A DNA stretch of 64,000 nt from an uncultured Veillonella sp. (GCA_902477915.1 CABSJA010000005.1:1-64000); one strand, 5' to 3'; shown: positions 43,948 through 54,360, counted from the first letter of the stretch. Numbers and translations are program-made. The notes: a model not told the origin generated them from the sequence alone.

Positions 43948-44009
43948 TTATAGAGATTAGTTTTATCTAATATTATTTGGGGATACTTTATGTCTTATAG
44001 GAGGCATAT

Positions 44010-45047
44010 ATGAAACGATGGATTGCTCCGGGCATTTTAGCCCTTTTTGTGGTAGGGATGTTGACCTATGGCGTAAACTTTTACCATCAAGAACAATTAG
44101 AACATGAAAAAGAGCCTGTTCGTGGTGAGATTATAGTTTATACAGACTTACCGAATAATATAACTACATTGCTTGCCGATCGTTATGAAGAGGAGAAGAA
44201 TGTAAAAGTTACAGTTATGCCTCTTACAGAGGAGCAAATGGCGCAACGTTCGGCCTCAAATGTAGCTGATACATCTGGTGATATTGTACTTACCTCTGAG
44301 GATAACCTCGTTGTAGGTGCTAATACTGGAAAATATGCACCTATCGTTAATGAGAAAATTGACGAGGTTCGTGACAATCTAAAGGATACAAATGGATATT
44401 GGGTAGGTCTTTGGTATGATCCAATCGTATTTGTTCAAAATGATACCTTCTACAATGGGGTTGGTAAATATATTACTACATGGGATACATTGGCAAAACA
44501 AGGGGATTGGACCATTGTAATGACCGATTTTGTAGCCTCTCAGAATGCGGCGAACTTGTTATATAACATGGTGGAATATAGAGGGGAGCCTGAAGCGTTA
44601 AACTATTTATATAGCTTAAAACCTCATGTAATACAACATGCTAAGTTCTTGTCTACCCCAGTTCGTTTAACGGCGCTTGGAGAGTCTAATATCGGCATTG
44701 GTAATTTATCTGATGCGGCCCAATATACGCGTCATGGATATCCAATTAAGGTCATTTACCCAACAGATGGGACCTCTTATTATGTAACTGGGGCGGCCGT
44801 ATTAAAAAATTCAAAACACAAAGCAGATAGCGTCGAATTTATTAATTGGTTGTTATCTACAAAGACTGCAAAGTATATGGTTGAAAATAACTTCACCTAT
44901 ATATTTACAAACCCAGAAATGGATGAGCCAAAAGACTCATTGGGACATGAGCTAATTTTATGGCCTGTAAATGGCGGTTACACCATTGATGGTAAAAAAT
45001 TATTACTAAATCACTGGGTTAGCCAAGTGCGTTTCCGTAAGGAATAA
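44010..45047 (+). CDS. Solitary extracellular solute-binding protein (ABC transporter type)
   Basis: The 345-residue protein has an N-terminal membrane anchor or signal (about 5-25, no lipobox Cys) followed by a periplasmic-binding fold starting EIIVYTDLPNNITTLLADRYEEE. That pattern resembles the iron(III)/thiamine/polyamine group of binding proteins. Later segments WVGLWYDPIVFVQND and GTSYYVTGAAVLKNSKHKADSVEFINWLL fit this group. No permease or ATPase lies next to it; rimO follows. The ligand is unknown; iron is one option given the family. Confidence 0.8.
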   Translation: MKRWIAPGILALFVVGMLTYGVNFYHQEQLEHEKEPVRGEIIVYTDLPNNITTLLADRYEEEKNVKVTVMPLTEEQMAQRSASNVADTSGDIVLTSEDNLVVGANTGKYAPIVNEKIDEVRDNLKDTNGYWVGLWYDPIVFVQNDTFYNGVGKYITTWDTLAKQGDWTIVMTDFVASQNAANLLYNMVEYRGEPEALNYLYSLKPHVIQHAKFLSTPVRLTALGESNIGIGNLSDAAQYTRHGYPIKVIYPTDGTSYYVTGAAVLKNSKHKADSVEFINWLLSTKTAKYMVENNFTYIFTNPEMDEPKDSLGHELILWPVNGGYTIDGKKLLLNHWVSQVRFRKE

Positions 45048-45111
45048 CTCAGTTATATAGATCCTATTAAGGTAGTAAATTGAAAATAATCTTGTTAAGA
45101 AAGGATATAGA

Positions 45112-46458
45112 ATGGGTAAGAAATTAGGATATGTTAGCCTAGGTTGTGCTAAAAACTTAGTAGATACAGAGGTAATGTTAGGCTTATTGAAAGATAATGG
45201 CTATACGATTACAGAGGACCTAAGCGAAGCAGATCTTATCGTCGTAAATACCTGTACTTTTATTGAGAAAGCCAAAGCGGAGTCTATTAATACCATTCTT
45301 GAAGTAGCTCAATATAAAGAAGATGGTACATGTAAAGGCCTTATTGTAGCAGGTTGCTTAAGCCAACAATATCAGGATGAGCTATTCAAAGAAATTCCTG
45401 AAATTGATGCTTTGATCGGTACAGGTGCATGGGACCAAATCATGGTTGCTGTTGATGCTATTGAGCATGGCAATCGTAGTTGTATCATGGAAAATATTAC
45501 AAATATCTATGATGAACGCATGCCTCGTATTCAAACAACACCTCGTTACAGTGCATATGTAAAAATTGCGGAAGGCTGTAACAATGGTTGTACCTTCTGC
45601 ATTATTCCAAAGGTGCGTGGTGCATTCCGCAGTCGTACTATCGAGTCTATTAAGGCTGAAGTGGAACGATTAGCTGCAGCAGGTGTTAAGGAAGTTGTTC
45701 TGATTGCTCAAGATACAACTAGTTATGGTATTGACCTTAACGATGGAAAGCCTTTGTTGACTACATTGCTTAAGGAGTTAACTACGGTAGAAGGTATCGA
45801 ATGGATTCGCATGTTATACCTATATCCAACATTCTTCTCCGATGAATTGTTAGATCTTATCGTTAATGAGCCAAAACTTTGTAAATATGTAGACATTCCA
45901 TTACAACATGTTAATAACGATATTTTAAAACAAATGAATCGTCGAGATGATCGCAATGATATTGAACGGTTGCTTAAGAAAATTAGAAATGCTCCTACAC
46001 ATATTACATTGCGTACATCTATTATTGTTGGCTTCCCTGGTGAAACAGATGAGCAATTTGAGGAACTTTGCGACTTTGTAAAAGAAATCAAATTTGATAA
46101 TATGGGTGTATTTACTTACTCTCAAGAGGAAGGTACACCAGCTGGTGCGCGTGAAGACCAAGTGCCAGAAGAGGTCAAAGAAGACCGTTATCATATTCTC
46201 ATGTCCATCCAAGCCGCTATTTCTGAAGAAAATAACCGCGATTTAGAAGGTACTATTGACTATGCAATGGTAGAAGAAATCGAGGAAGGTGAGAATGGTA
46301 CATTACTCGCTAAAGGACGCTTAAAATCTCAAGCACCTGATGTAGACGGTAATATGTACATTGAAGACTGCGGAGAAGAGATTCAACCTGGAGATATTCT
46401 TAAGGTACAAGTAGAGCAGGGCTTTGCTTACGACGTAATAGCTACGGTTGTAGAATAA
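45112..46458 (+). CDS. rimO: Ribosomal protein S12 methylthiotransferase RimO
   Basis: RimO adds a methylthio group to Asp88/89 of ribosomal protein S12. The 448-residue protein has the three-cysteine MTTase cluster domain (Cys12, 48, 82), the radical SAM motif CNNGCTFC (Cys156, 160, 163) and a C-terminal TRAM domain. The opening LGYVSLGCAKNLVDTE is specific for RimO over MiaB. It is followed by cinA and recA. Confidence 0.96.
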   Translation: MGKKLGYVSLGCAKNLVDTEVMLGLLKDNGYTITEDLSEADLIVVNTCTFIEKAKAESINTILEVAQYKEDGTCKGLIVAGCLSQQYQDELFKEIPEIDALIGTGAWDQIMVAVDAIEHGNRSCIMENITNIYDERMPRIQTTPRYSAYVKIAEGCNNGCTFCIIPKVRGAFRSRTIESIKAEVERLAAAGVKEVVLIAQDTTSYGIDLNDGKPLLTTLLKELTTVEGIEWIRMLYLYPTFFSDELLDLIVNEPKLCKYVDIPLQHVNNDILKQMNRRDDRNDIERLLKKIRNAPTHITLRTSIIVGFPGETDEQFEELCDFVKEIKFDNMGVFTYSQEEGTPAGAREDQVPEEVKEDRYHILMSIQAAISEENNRDLEGTIDYAMVEEIEEGENGTLLAKGRLKSQAPDVDGNMYIEDCGEEIQPGDILKVQVEQGFAYDVIATVVE

Positions 46459-46495
46459 AACACAGCTCGATACATTCGATTGTGGAGGTGATCTG

Positions 46496-47743
46496 ATGAT
46501 TGTAGAACTCATTTCTACAGGTTCAGAGTTATTGCTAGGTGATACAGTTAACACTAATGTATCTTGGCTAGCACAAGAATTAAATAAATTAGGATATACT
46601 ATTGCTCATCAATCTGTCGTAGGGGATAACCCAAAGCGTATGGCTGAAGTTTTTCAGTTAGCTAGCTCTCGGGCAGACATTGTTATTAGTACTGGTGGGC
46701 TTGGCCCGACACAGGGCGATATTACACGGAATGTATTGGCCGATTCTGTGTGCCGAAAGATTATATTTAATCAAGAGGCTATGGATGAGGTTGAAAAATT
46801 TTTCCAACGTGTAAAACGTACTGTGCCTGATGCAAGTCGTCGAGAAGCACAATTGCCAGAAGGTGCAAAGGTACTACATAATCCGGTAGGTGTAGCACCA
46901 GGTGTTGTCGTTGAAGACGGAGATACTACATATATTCTTTTGCCAGGACCTCCTGGTGAAATGAAGGGCATGTTCCAAGATAGTGTAGTTCCATATTTGT
47001 ATGAGCGCTTTGGTTCACAAGGTGTGGTTACCTCTTATCGATATGGTATATATGATATTCGCGAAATTGATTTGGAAAATACCTTAATGGATCTCATTAA
47101 GAATCAATCAAATCCGACTATAGCGCTATTAATCAAAAAAGGCTATATTGAGGTGCGCATTACGGCTAAGGCTGATACCTTAGAGGCCGCATATGAGCTT
47201 CTCAATCCTTGGGATGCTATCATTCGAGAACGGTTAAGCTCTCGGGTAGGTCGCGATTTATCTATTTCCATGGAGGAAACTCTGGGTCGTGCTTTATTAG
47301 AGGAACATAGTACGATTAGTACTGCTGAATCCTGTACTTCTGGCTTAGTCGGTAAGTTGTTGACTAATGTCAGTGGCAGCAGTGAATACTATATGGGCGG
47401 TGTTATCTCCTATAGTAATGATGTCAAACATAGTGTATTAGGTGTACCTCAAGATATGTTAGATACCTATGGGGCCGTAAGTGAGCAAGTCGCGAAGGCT
47501 ATGGCTGAGGGGGCACGAACTGTTGGTCAAACAACATATGCCGTTTCTACAACCGGTATAGCTGGTCCTGGCGGTGGTAGTCCTGAAAAGCCAGTTGGTC
47601 TTGTATGGTTTGGGGTTACTGGACCTCATGGAACAGTGGCTCATAAGGCTAATTTAATTGGTAATCGTGAAGATATTAGACAAAGTGCAGCAGAACTAGC
47701 ACTTTACTATGTTTATACTTATATAACAGAAAAGGGGAAATAA
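46496..47743 (+). CDS. cinA: Competence/damage-inducible protein CinA (NMN deamidase / ADP-ribose pyrophosphatase)
   Basis: The 415-residue protein has the N-terminal MoaB-like COG1058 domain ([49 protein letters not shown]) and a C-terminal CinA/PncC amidohydrolase domain ([32 protein letters not shown]). The latter converts nicotinamide mononucleotide to nicotinic acid mononucleotide. GGAGGTGAT precedes the ATG. It ends four bases before recA, the classic cinA-recA pair. The usual pgsA between rimO and cinA is absent. Confidence 0.95.
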   Translation: MIVELISTGSELLLGDTVNTNVSWLAQELNKLGYTIAHQSVVGDNPKRMAEVFQLASSRADIVISTGGLGPTQGDITRNVLADSVCRKIIFNQEAMDEVEKFFQRVKRTVPDASRREAQLPEGAKVLHNPVGVAPGVVVEDGDTTYILLPGPPGEMKGMFQDSVVPYLYERFGSQGVVTSYRYGIYDIREIDLENTLMDLIKNQSNPTIALLIKKGYIEVRITAKADTLEAAYELLNPWDAIIRERLSSRVGRDLSISMEETLGRALLEEHSTISTAESCTSGLVGKLLTNVSGSSEYYMGGVISYSNDVKHSVLGVPQDMLDTYGAVSEQVAKAMAEGARTVGQTTYAVSTTGIAGPGGGSPEKPVGLVWFGVTGPHGTVAHKANLIGNREDIRQSAAELALYYVYTYITEKGK

Positions 47744-47747
47744 AAGA

Positions 47748-48788
47748 ATGGCTGTAGATGGCAGACAAGCAGCGTTGGATAACGCGTTAAAACAAATTGA
47801 AAAAGACTTTGGTAAAGGCGCTATTATGCGTCTTGGTGAAGCAGCAGATCGCATGAACGTAGAGGTTATCTCCTCTGGTTCTCTTGCAATCGATATCGCT
47901 GTTGGCGTAGGTGGGTTCCCTCGTGGCCGTGTAATTGAAATCTACGGTCCAGAATCCTCTGGTAAAACAACAGTAGCTCTTCACGCTGTAGCAGAAGCGC
48001 AAAAACAAGGTGGGATTGCAGCTTTTATTGATGCGGAGCATGCGATGGATCCTGTATATGCTCGTAATTTGGGTGTAGATATCAATAACTTGTTGATTTC
48101 TCAACCAGATAATGGTGAACAAGCTCTTGAAATTACAGAAGCCCTTGTTCGCAGTGGTGCTGTAGATATCGTCGTAGTTGACTCCGTTGCAGCCTTGGTT
48201 CCTAAAGCAGAAATCGATGGTGAAATGGGCGATGCTCACGTAGGTCTCCAAGCTCGTTTGATGAGTAAAGCATTGCGTAAATTGACTGGTATCATCAGCA
48301 AATCTAAAACTGTTGTTATCTTTATCAACCAATTGCGTGAAAAAGTAGGCGTCATGTTTGGGAACCCTGAAACTACAACAGGTGGTCGTGCGTTGAAATT
48401 CTATTCTTCTGTACGCCTTGATGTTCGTAAGGGTGAACTTATTAAAGCTAACAACGAAAACGTTGGTGCTCGCACTAAAGTTAAAGTAGTTAAAAACAAA
48501 GTAGCACCTCCATTCAAAACAGCAGAATTTGACTTGATGTATGGTGAAGGTATTTCTAAAGCAGGTACTCTTATCGATATCGGTACAAATATGGAAATCA
48601 TCAATAAATCTGGTGCATGGTATTCCTATAACGGTGAACGTATGGGTCAAGGTAAAGAGGCGGCTAAACAATACTTGCTCGACAATCCACAAATCGCAGA
48701 TGAAATCGATCGTATTATTCGCGATACATTAGCTGTTGGTACAGAAGAAATCGATGTAATCGGTGAAGAAGTAACTGAAGAAGTATAA
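47748..48788 (+). CDS. recA: Recombinase RecA
   Basis: The 346-residue protein is canonical RecA: Walker A GPESSGKT (67-74), [37 protein letters not shown] (loop 1 region) and the [22 protein letters not shown] segment holding loop 2. It catalyses strand exchange and LexA co-cleavage. It lies between cinA and recX with tiny gaps, so all three are co-transcribed. An acidic C-terminal tail is present. Confidence 0.98.
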   Translation: MAVDGRQAALDNALKQIEKDFGKGAIMRLGEAADRMNVEVISSGSLAIDIAVGVGGFPRGRVIEIYGPESSGKTTVALHAVAEAQKQGGIAAFIDAEHAMDPVYARNLGVDINNLLISQPDNGEQALEITEALVRSGAVDIVVVDSVAALVPKAEIDGEMGDAHVGLQARLMSKALRKLTGIISKSKTVVIFINQLREKVGVMFGNPETTTGGRALKFYSSVRLDVRKGELIKANNENVGARTKVKVVKNKVAPPFKTAEFDLMYGEGISKAGTLIDIGTNMEIINKSGAWYSYNGERMGQGKEAAKQYLLDNPQIADEIDRIIRDTLAVGTEEIDVIGEEVTEEV

Positions 48789-48790
48789 TC

Positions 48791-49234
48791 ATGAGTGAAG
48801 AAACGATGCAAGCTGCTATGGATCAAGCGTATCGCTTCCTAGCTCAACGATTTCTTAGTTCTTATGAACTGACACAAAAAATGAGACGTAAACAAATCGA
48901 GGACCCAATCATTGAGCGGGTCCTTGAACGTCTTAGAGACTATGATTACATCAATGATGAGCGCTTATCTGAGCAAGTATTGGCGTACTTGATGAAAGAA
49001 CAAAAATACGGGGCCTATATGATTAAGCAAAAGATGAAACTGCGAGGTCTTACAGTGCCTCAGGAAATCTCTAATTATGATGAAGTGAAAGCCGCTTATC
49101 GCGTTGTAGAGAAAAAGTTTGGCTCCATTCTCAATGAAGAACATACACCTCGTGTAAAAGTATTTAATTTTCTCAAATATAGAGGATTCTCAACGAGTAC
49201 TATCCAAGTTGTATGCAATGATTTTTATGAATAG
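48791..49234 (+). CDS. recX: Regulatory protein RecX
   Basis: RecX inhibits RecA filament growth. The 147-residue helical protein begins with AYRFLAQRFLSSYELTQKMRRKQI and contains LERLRDYDYINDERLSEQVLAYLM, the typical RecX three-helix repeats. It starts two bases after recA. The sequence is basic and helix-rich over its full length, and the size is ordinary for the family. Confidence 0.92.
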   Translation: MSEETMQAAMDQAYRFLAQRFLSSYELTQKMRRKQIEDPIIERVLERLRDYDYINDERLSEQVLAYLMKEQKYGAYMIKQKMKLRGLTVPQEISNYDEVKAAYRVVEKKFGSILNEEHTPRVKVFNFLKYRGFSTSTIQVVCNDFYE

Positions 49235-49273
49235 ATAGTGCTTTTTAAGAGGCCTTACTAGGCTTGTAAAATC

Positions 49274-49302
49274 TTGACAGAAAGGGCTTTCAAGTCTAAA
49301 AT
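49274..49302 (+). promoter_or_regulatory. Promoter upstream of rny
   Basis: TTGACA (49274-49279), a 17-base spacer, TAAAAT (49297-49302). The predicted leader is about 100 bases and contains a short AAAGGG/CTTT dyad only. Confidence 0.75.
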
Positions 49303-49409
49303 TAATAATAGCCTTATTTATTTATATGATGATATGGCTAAATGATAATTTAATGCATGAAGGGCATAAAAAGGAGCATGAAAGCTCAATTTTGAGAATT
49401 TAAGAGGAG

Positions 49410-50954
49410 GTGAGACTGATTTTAGAGTATAGTCTAATTGCAGTGGTAATGGTACTGATTGGACTAGGGGTAGGCTATTTTTTAAGAAAAAATATTGCTG
49501 AAGGAAAACTGAATCAAGCTGAACAAGAGGCTGCACGTATCATCGCTAACGGTGAACGCACAGCTGAGTCTAAAAAGAAAGAAGCTTTATTAGAAGCGAA
49601 AGAAGAAATTCATAAGCTCCGTTCTGATGTAGAACGAGAAAATAAAGATCGCCGTTCTGAACTTCAACGTATGGAACGTCGTATTCTTCAAAAAGAAGAA
49701 TCTTTGGATAAAAAATTAGACAATATTGAGCACAAAGAGGAAGCTTTACATCGCAAAGAAGCTGACTTAGCCCAAAGCCGTGAAAAAATTGAAGCTTTGT
49801 ATGAAAAACAAATGGCAGAATTGGAACGTATTTCTGGTATGACATTTGAAGAAGCTAAGAATATCTTGTTAACGAATGTGGAACAAGAAATTCGTCATGA
49901 AACGGCGATTATGGTTAAGGAAATGGAGCAGCAAGCTAAGGATGACGCGGAGAAAAAAGCAAAAGAAATTATCTCCTCTGCTATCCAACGTTGCGCAGCT
50001 GACCATGTAGCGGAGACTACCGTATCCGTAGTGGCATTGCCTAATGATGAAATGAAGGGTCGCATTATCGGTCGTGAAGGCCGTAATATTCGTGCACTCG
50101 AAACATTAACAGGTATTGACTTGATTATCGATGACACACCAGAAGCAGTTATTCTTTCCGGCTTCGATCCAATTCGTCGTGAAGTGGCTCGTATTGCTTT
50201 GGAAAAATTGATTGTAGACGGTCGTATCCATCCAGCTCGTATTGAAGAAATGGTTGGTAAAGCTCGTAAAGAGGTTGACCAAACTATTAAAGAAGCTGGT
50301 GAACAAGCAACATTTGAAGCTGATGTTCATGGCTTACATCCTGAAATTGTAAAGATTTTAGGTCGTTTGAAATATCGTACTAGTTACGGTCAAAACGTTT
50401 TGAAACATTCTATTGAAGTATCTCATTTAGCAGGTTTGATGGCAGCTGAACTAGGCTGTGATGTAACATTGGCTAAACGAGGTGGTTTGATCCATGATAT
50501 TGGTAAAGCATTAGACCGTGAACTTGAAGGTTCTCATGTTCAAATCGGTGTTGATGTGGCTCGTAAATATCGTGAAAGCGCAGCAGTAATTAACTGCATT
50601 GGCGCTCATCATGGTGATGAAGAGTTCCAATCTGTAGAAGCTGTATTAGTTGCAGCTGCTGATGCTATCTCTGCGGCTCGTCCTGGAGCACGTCGAGAAA
50701 CATTAGAAAACTACTTGAAACGTTTATCTAAATTGGAAGAAATCGCTGAATCCTTCGAAGGCGTTGAAAAATGCTTTGCTATTCAAGCAGGTCGTGAGAT
50801 TCGCGTTGTAGTAAAACCGGATAAGATTGATGAAGCTGAGTCTACATTACTTGTTCGGAATATCGTAAAACGCATCGAGTCTGAACTCGAATATCCAGGC
50901 CAAATTAAGGTCGTAATTATTCGTGAAACTCGCGTTGTGGATTACGCAAAATAA
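49410..50954 (+). CDS. rny: Ribonuclease Y
   Basis: RNase Y is the membrane-anchored endonuclease that starts mRNA decay in Firmicutes. The roughly 514-residue protein has an N-terminal membrane helix (about 5-25), a long coiled coil (about 30-180, rich in Glu, Lys and Arg), a KH domain ([29 protein letters not shown]), and an HD domain with the metal site [10 protein letters not shown] and HHGDEE. The start codon is uncertain. The strong AGGAGG (49405-49410) overlaps the GTG at 49410, and the correctly spaced codons are CTG 49416 or ATT 49419; the next ATG (49449) would remove half the membrane helix. Confidence 0.94.
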   Translation: MRLILEYSLIAVVMVLIGLGVGYFLRKNIAEGKLNQAEQEAARIIANGERTAESKKKEALLEAKEEIHKLRSDVERENKDRRSELQRMERRILQKEESLDKKLDNIEHKEEALHRKEADLAQSREKIEALYEKQMAELERISGMTFEEAKNILLTNVEQEIRHETAIMVKEMEQQAKDDAEKKAKEIISSAIQRCAADHVAETTVSVVALPNDEMKGRIIGREGRNIRALETLTGIDLIIDDTPEAVILSGFDPIRREVARIALEKLIVDGRIHPARIEEMVGKARKEVDQTIKEAGEQATFEADVHGLHPEIVKILGRLKYRTSYGQNVLKHSIEVSHLAGLMAAELGCDVTLAKRGGLIHDIGKALDRELEGSHVQIGVDVARKYRESAAVINCIGAHHGDEEFQSVEAVLVAAADAISAARPGARRETLENYLKRLSKLEEIAESFEGVEKCFAIQAGREIRVVVKPDKIDEAESTLLVRNIVKRIESELEYPGQIKVVIIRETRVVDYAK

Positions 50955-50974
50955 TATGCTATAAGCGATAAGTA

Positions 50975-51001
50975 TAGGCTGCAATGATTTCATTGCAGCC
51001 T
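50975..51001 (+). terminator. Hairpin after rny
   Basis: AGGCTGCAATGA, loop TT, TCATTGCAGCCT is a perfect stem of about 12 bp followed by ATTATTATC, a weak T-rich tail. A probable terminator. Confidence 0.75.
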
Positions 51002-51035
51002 ATTATTATCAAATATTATTCGCAGACTATTAAAA

Positions 51036-51100
51036 GATACGGCGTATAGGAATCACCATGTATTGATCCTAAATAGATGGTGATTCCTATGATTCGTATC
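51036..51100. repeat. Long two-part inverted repeat between rny and dnaG
   Basis: The outer arms GATACG (51036-51041) / CGTATC (51095-51100) and the inner arms ATAGGAATCACCAT (51046-51059) / ATGGTGATTCCTAT (51077-51090) are perfect. Symmetric 4-base bulges separate them, and the loop is 17 bases. No T-run follows on either strand. It is too long for a simple operator dimer and is not a standard terminator. Confidence 0.85.
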
Positions 51101-51205
51101 AGTTACTCAATCGGTCGACTTGATAATTGATTAAATTACTTTACAAATAGAGGATTTTTTATTTGTATATCGAATTAATATATATAAGGGAAGGAGGCGT
51201 TGGCT

Positions 51206-52978
51206 ATGAGCCGATATTTTGAAAATGAATTGATTGAACAAATCAAAGATGCAAATGATATTGTATCTGTAATATCTGAGCATGTAGCCTTAAAGAAACG
51301 GGGCAAGAACTATTGGGGTTGTTGTCCATTTCATAATGAAAAGACGCCGTCCTTTAGTGTTGCCCCTGAAAAGGGCTTTTATTATTGTTTTGGCTGTCAT
51401 GCATCGGGAAATGTCATTAAATTCCTTATGGAACTTGAGCATTTAAGCTTTGTTGAGGTCTTAGAGCGCCTTGCTAATCGCGCTAATATTCCATTGCCAG
51501 AGGCTAAGCTTTCACCAGAACAACGAGCTCGAGACGAACGACGGAAAAAACTATATGAAGCGTCAGAACTAGCGGCTACATTTTTCCATAACTGCCTTAC
51601 TCAAACATCGATTGGTAAGGTTGGCCTTGATTACTTAAAAAAACGGGGCCTTACAAAAGAGACGATTGAAAAATTTAAATTAGGCTTTGCTCCAGATGGT
51701 TGGGATAAGTTGTATCGTGCCTTTCACGAACGCGGCATTGATGATTCCATTCTCTTGGAGCTAAATCTAGTTCGTAAAAATCAAAAAGGGCAGTTTTACG
51801 ATTTCTTTAGAAACCGTATTATGTTTCCTATTATGGATGGTAAAGGTCGTGTAGTTGCCTTTGGTGGACGTGTCATGGATGACAGTACGCCAAAATATTT
51901 GAACTCACCAGAATCAGCCATCTTTGAAAAGGGGAAACTATTATTTGCCTTTGATAAGGCTTATAAATCCATTCGTCAAGAACGACAGGCTATCCTTGTG
52001 GAAGGGTATATGGACGTTATATCTGCCCATAACCATGGTGTTACTAATGTGGTAGCATCTTTGGGGACAGCTTATACACGAGACCATGGGCATATCTTGA
52101 TGCGGCAGGCCGATGAAATTGTGCTGGCCTATGATATGGATGGAGCAGGTCGTCAAGCGGCGGCTAGAGCTATAGAATTATTGCAAAATACGGACTTCAA
52201 GGTGCGTGTCCTCGCTATGCCAGATGGCAAAGATCCAGATGATTATGTACGTAATCATGGAGGACAAGCATTTAAAGATTTAGTGGCTAAAGCGGTTAAG
52301 CCTCTTGATTATTTATTGAGTGAGTCCCTAATTAAACACGATACAAATGATACGGAAGGGAAGCAAGCTGTTTTGGCTGATGTATTCCCGTATATTGCTA
52401 ATATAGATAGTCAAACACAACGGGATGATGCATTAAAAACATTGGCATTACCTTTGTGGCTTGATAATAGTAGTATCTTTAGATATTTCAGAGACTATGT
52501 AAAAAAAGGACAAATTGAATTAGTGGATACTGCATCTGCACCTTTGCCAACACAGGATTTACCTAAAGGTGATGCAGAGAAATTATTGTCCTTAGCCTTT
52601 ACAGATGGTGAAGTGTTACAACATATGATGAGCTATTTGCCATTAGAGGACTTTGAAAAAATTGAATATCGCGGTATAATAGAAAAGATATTCACCTTAT
52701 TTAAACAAGAAGGTCGTCTAGATGATACTACCATTCAGTCTGTTTTATCCCCATCGGAGTATGATATTTACTCTAGATTGGTTGTTATGAGTGAGGATGA
52801 ATATAAGGTGCAAGTGCCTGGATTAATCCGCAAGATAAGGCTTCATTCATTGCGTGAACAGTATAAAGCGCATTCAATTATGGCGGATCAACTAAAACGG
52901 GCAGGAGATTCGACATTTATTAGCGAATTACATAAGTGTCAGGAAATACAGAACTTAATTAGAGAATGGTCTAAGTAA
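51206..52978 (+). CDS. dnaG: DNA primase
   Basis: DnaG makes RNA primers for replication. The 590-residue protein has the N-terminal zinc ribbon (Cys40, His43, Cys61, Cys64 in CPFHNEKTPSFSV..YYCFGCHASG), the RNA polymerase core with TOPRIM motifs VEGYMDVIS and YDMDGAGRQAA, and a C-terminal helicase-binding domain. ATG 51206 is eight bases after AAGGAGG. It is followed by rpoD after 23 bases, the usual macromolecular-synthesis pair. Confidence 0.96.
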   Translation: MSRYFENELIEQIKDANDIVSVISEHVALKKRGKNYWGCCPFHNEKTPSFSVAPEKGFYYCFGCHASGNVIKFLMELEHLSFVEVLERLANRANIPLPEAKLSPEQRARDERRKKLYEASELAATFFHNCLTQTSIGKVGLDYLKKRGLTKETIEKFKLGFAPDGWDKLYRAFHERGIDDSILLELNLVRKNQKGQFYDFFRNRIMFPIMDGKGRVVAFGGRVMDDSTPKYLNSPESAIFEKGKLLFAFDKAYKSIRQERQAILVEGYMDVISAHNHGVTNVVASLGTAYTRDHGHILMRQADEIVLAYDMDGAGRQAAARAIELLQNTDFKVRVLAMPDGKDPDDYVRNHGGQAFKDLVAKAVKPLDYLLSESLIKHDTNDTEGKQAVLADVFPYIANIDSQTQRDDALKTLALPLWLDNSSIFRYFRDYVKKGQIELVDTASAPLPTQDLPKGDAEKLLSLAFTDGEVLQHMMSYLPLEDFEKIEYRGIIEKIFTLFKQEGRLDDTTIQSVLSPSEYDIYSRLVVMSEDEYKVQVPGLIRKIRLHSLREQYKAHSIMADQLKRAGDSTFISELHKCQEIQNLIREWSK

Positions 52979-53001
52979 TATAATGTAAAAAGGAGAGCGC
53001 T

Positions 53002-54165
53002 GTGGCTAAGAAAGTACAAAAAAGTCAAATAGAGGAGATTGTTGAACAACTTCTTGAAAAAGGCCGAAAAACCGGCGTGTTGACACAATCAGAGATTTCA
53101 GATGCTCTTCATGAGCAGACTGATCTTACTGCAGAACAATTAGATGATATTTATACTACATTTGGTAAGTTAAATATTGAAGTCGTGGCTGATATCGACG
53201 GTGAGGACGCTGATGCTAATCCAATAGAGCCAGAAGAAGAGGATGAAGAGGATACTTCTAGTGAAAAGAATATCTCCATCGATTTAAGTGTAGACTCTGG
53301 CGTTAACATTGATGATCCAGTACGTATGTACCTCAAAGAAATCGGTCGTGTTCCATTGCTTTCCGCTGATGAGGAAATTGTTTTAGCTAAGCAAATTGAA
53401 GCTGGCGCAGCAGAAGATGCTACATATAAAGACATTCAACTTGCCAAAAAGGCTAAGAAAAAATTGGTAGATGCTAACTTGCGCCTAGTAGTAAGTATTG
53501 CAAAACGCTATGTAGGTCGTGGTATGTTATTCTTGGACTTGATTCAAGAAGGTAACTTGGGCCTTATTAAAGCTGTAGATAAGTTCGACTATACAAAGGG
53601 TTATAAATTCTCCACATATGCTACATGGTGGATTCGTCAAGCCATTACTCGTGCTATTGCGGACCAAGCTCGTACAATTCGTATTCCAGTACATATGGTA
53701 GAAACAATCAATAAATTGATTCGTATTTCCCGACAATTGTTGCAAGATAAAGGTCGTGAACCATTACCAGAGGAAATTGCAGAAGGTATGGGGATTACGG
53801 TAGAGCGTGTGCGTGAAATTCAAAAAATCGCACAAGAACCAGTATCATTGGAAACTCCAATTGGTGAAGAGGAAGACTCTCACTTGGGAGACTTCATTGA
53901 AGACCAAGATGCTATTGCTCCAGATGATGCAGCTAGCTACATCTTATTACAAGAACAAATTGAAGATGTATTTACATGCTTAACTGACCGTGAGCAACAA
54001 GTATTGATCTTGCGCTTTGGTTTGAAAGATGGTAAACCACGTACATTGGAAGAAGTAGGTCAACATTTCAATGTAACCCGTGAACGTATCCGTCAAATCG
54101 AAGGTAAAGCGCTTACTAAATTGCGCAATCGTGGTAAACGGGATAAAATTAAAGACTTCTTATAA
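53002..54165 (+). CDS. rpoD: Primary sigma factor RpoD (SigA)
   Basis: The 387-residue housekeeping sigma factor has a region 1.1 start ([24 protein letters not shown]), an acidic linker, region 1.2 ([22 protein letters not shown]), region 2 ([32 protein letters not shown]), region 3, and region 4.2 ([19 protein letters not shown]). The start is GTG 53002 behind AAGGAGAG. It lacks the large non-conserved insertion of proteobacterial RpoD, so it is SigA-like. It recognises the TTGACA/TATAAT promoters seen across this window. Confidence 0.97.
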   Translation: MAKKVQKSQIEEIVEQLLEKGRKTGVLTQSEISDALHEQTDLTAEQLDDIYTTFGKLNIEVVADIDGEDADANPIEPEEEDEEDTSSEKNISIDLSVDSGVNIDDPVRMYLKEIGRVPLLSADEEIVLAKQIEAGAAEDATYKDIQLAKKAKKKLVDANLRLVVSIAKRYVGRGMLFLDLIQEGNLGLIKAVDKFDYTKGYKFSTYATWWIRQAITRAIADQARTIRIPVHMVETINKLIRISRQLLQDKGREPLPEEIAEGMGITVERVREIQKIAQEPVSLETPIGEEEDSHLGDFIEDQDAIAPDDAASYILLQEQIEDVFTCLTDREQQVLILRFGLKDGKPRTLEEVGQHFNVTRERIRQIEGKALTKLRNRGKRDKIKDFL

Positions 54166-54180
54166 GATATTGAATCTCTT

Positions 54181-54224
54181 AAGGGTTGTAATACAGTGCT
54201 ATTGTGCTGTGTTGCAACCCTTTT
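54181..54224 (+). terminator. Terminator after rpoD
   Basis: AAGGGTTG-AATACAG pairs with CTGTGTT-CAACCCTT across a short loop, followed by TT. A strong stem with a small bulge. Confidence 0.9.
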
Positions 54225-54243
54225 GTGATATAATTAAAGATAG

Positions 54244-54282
54244 TAAACGTAAGTGATAAACGTAAGTGATAAAAGTATGTTA
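54244..54282 (+). repeat. 13-base tandem repeat upstream of queD
   Basis: TAAACGTAAGTGA occurs at 54244-54256 and 54257-54269, with a third degenerate copy (TAAAAGTATGTTA, 10 of 13 matching) at 54270-54282. Iteron-like spacing of 13 bases. It may be a regulator binding array or a slippage product. Confidence 0.85.
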
Positions 54283-54311
54283 AAGCCTTTTAATGTAATA
54301 CATAGCAAATT

Positions 54312-54349
54312 TTAAAGTGCATATAATATATTAAAGTTCATATAATATT
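54312..54349 (+). promoter_or_regulatory. Duplicated -10 region upstream of queD
   Basis: TTAAAGTGCATATAATATA (54312-54330) is followed directly by TTAAAGTTCATATAATATT (54331-54349), 17 of 19 identical. Each copy contains TATAAT (54322-54327 and 54341-54346), so the duplication yields two candidate -10 elements 19 bases apart. No preQ1 riboswitch was recognised in this leader. Confidence 0.7.
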
Positions 54350-54360
54350 TAGGAGATATA

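Noticed and set aside
47787..48692. Long (301-codon) minus-strand open frame antisense to recA
   Set aside because: It comes from biased codon use in recA, lacks a ribosome binding site, and has an unprotein-like composition rich in Phe, Thr and Cys.
54225..54360. preQ1 riboswitch before queD
   Set aside because: The region lacks the conserved A-rich tail and pyrimidine-rich hairpin of preQ1 classes; it contains tandem repeats instead.
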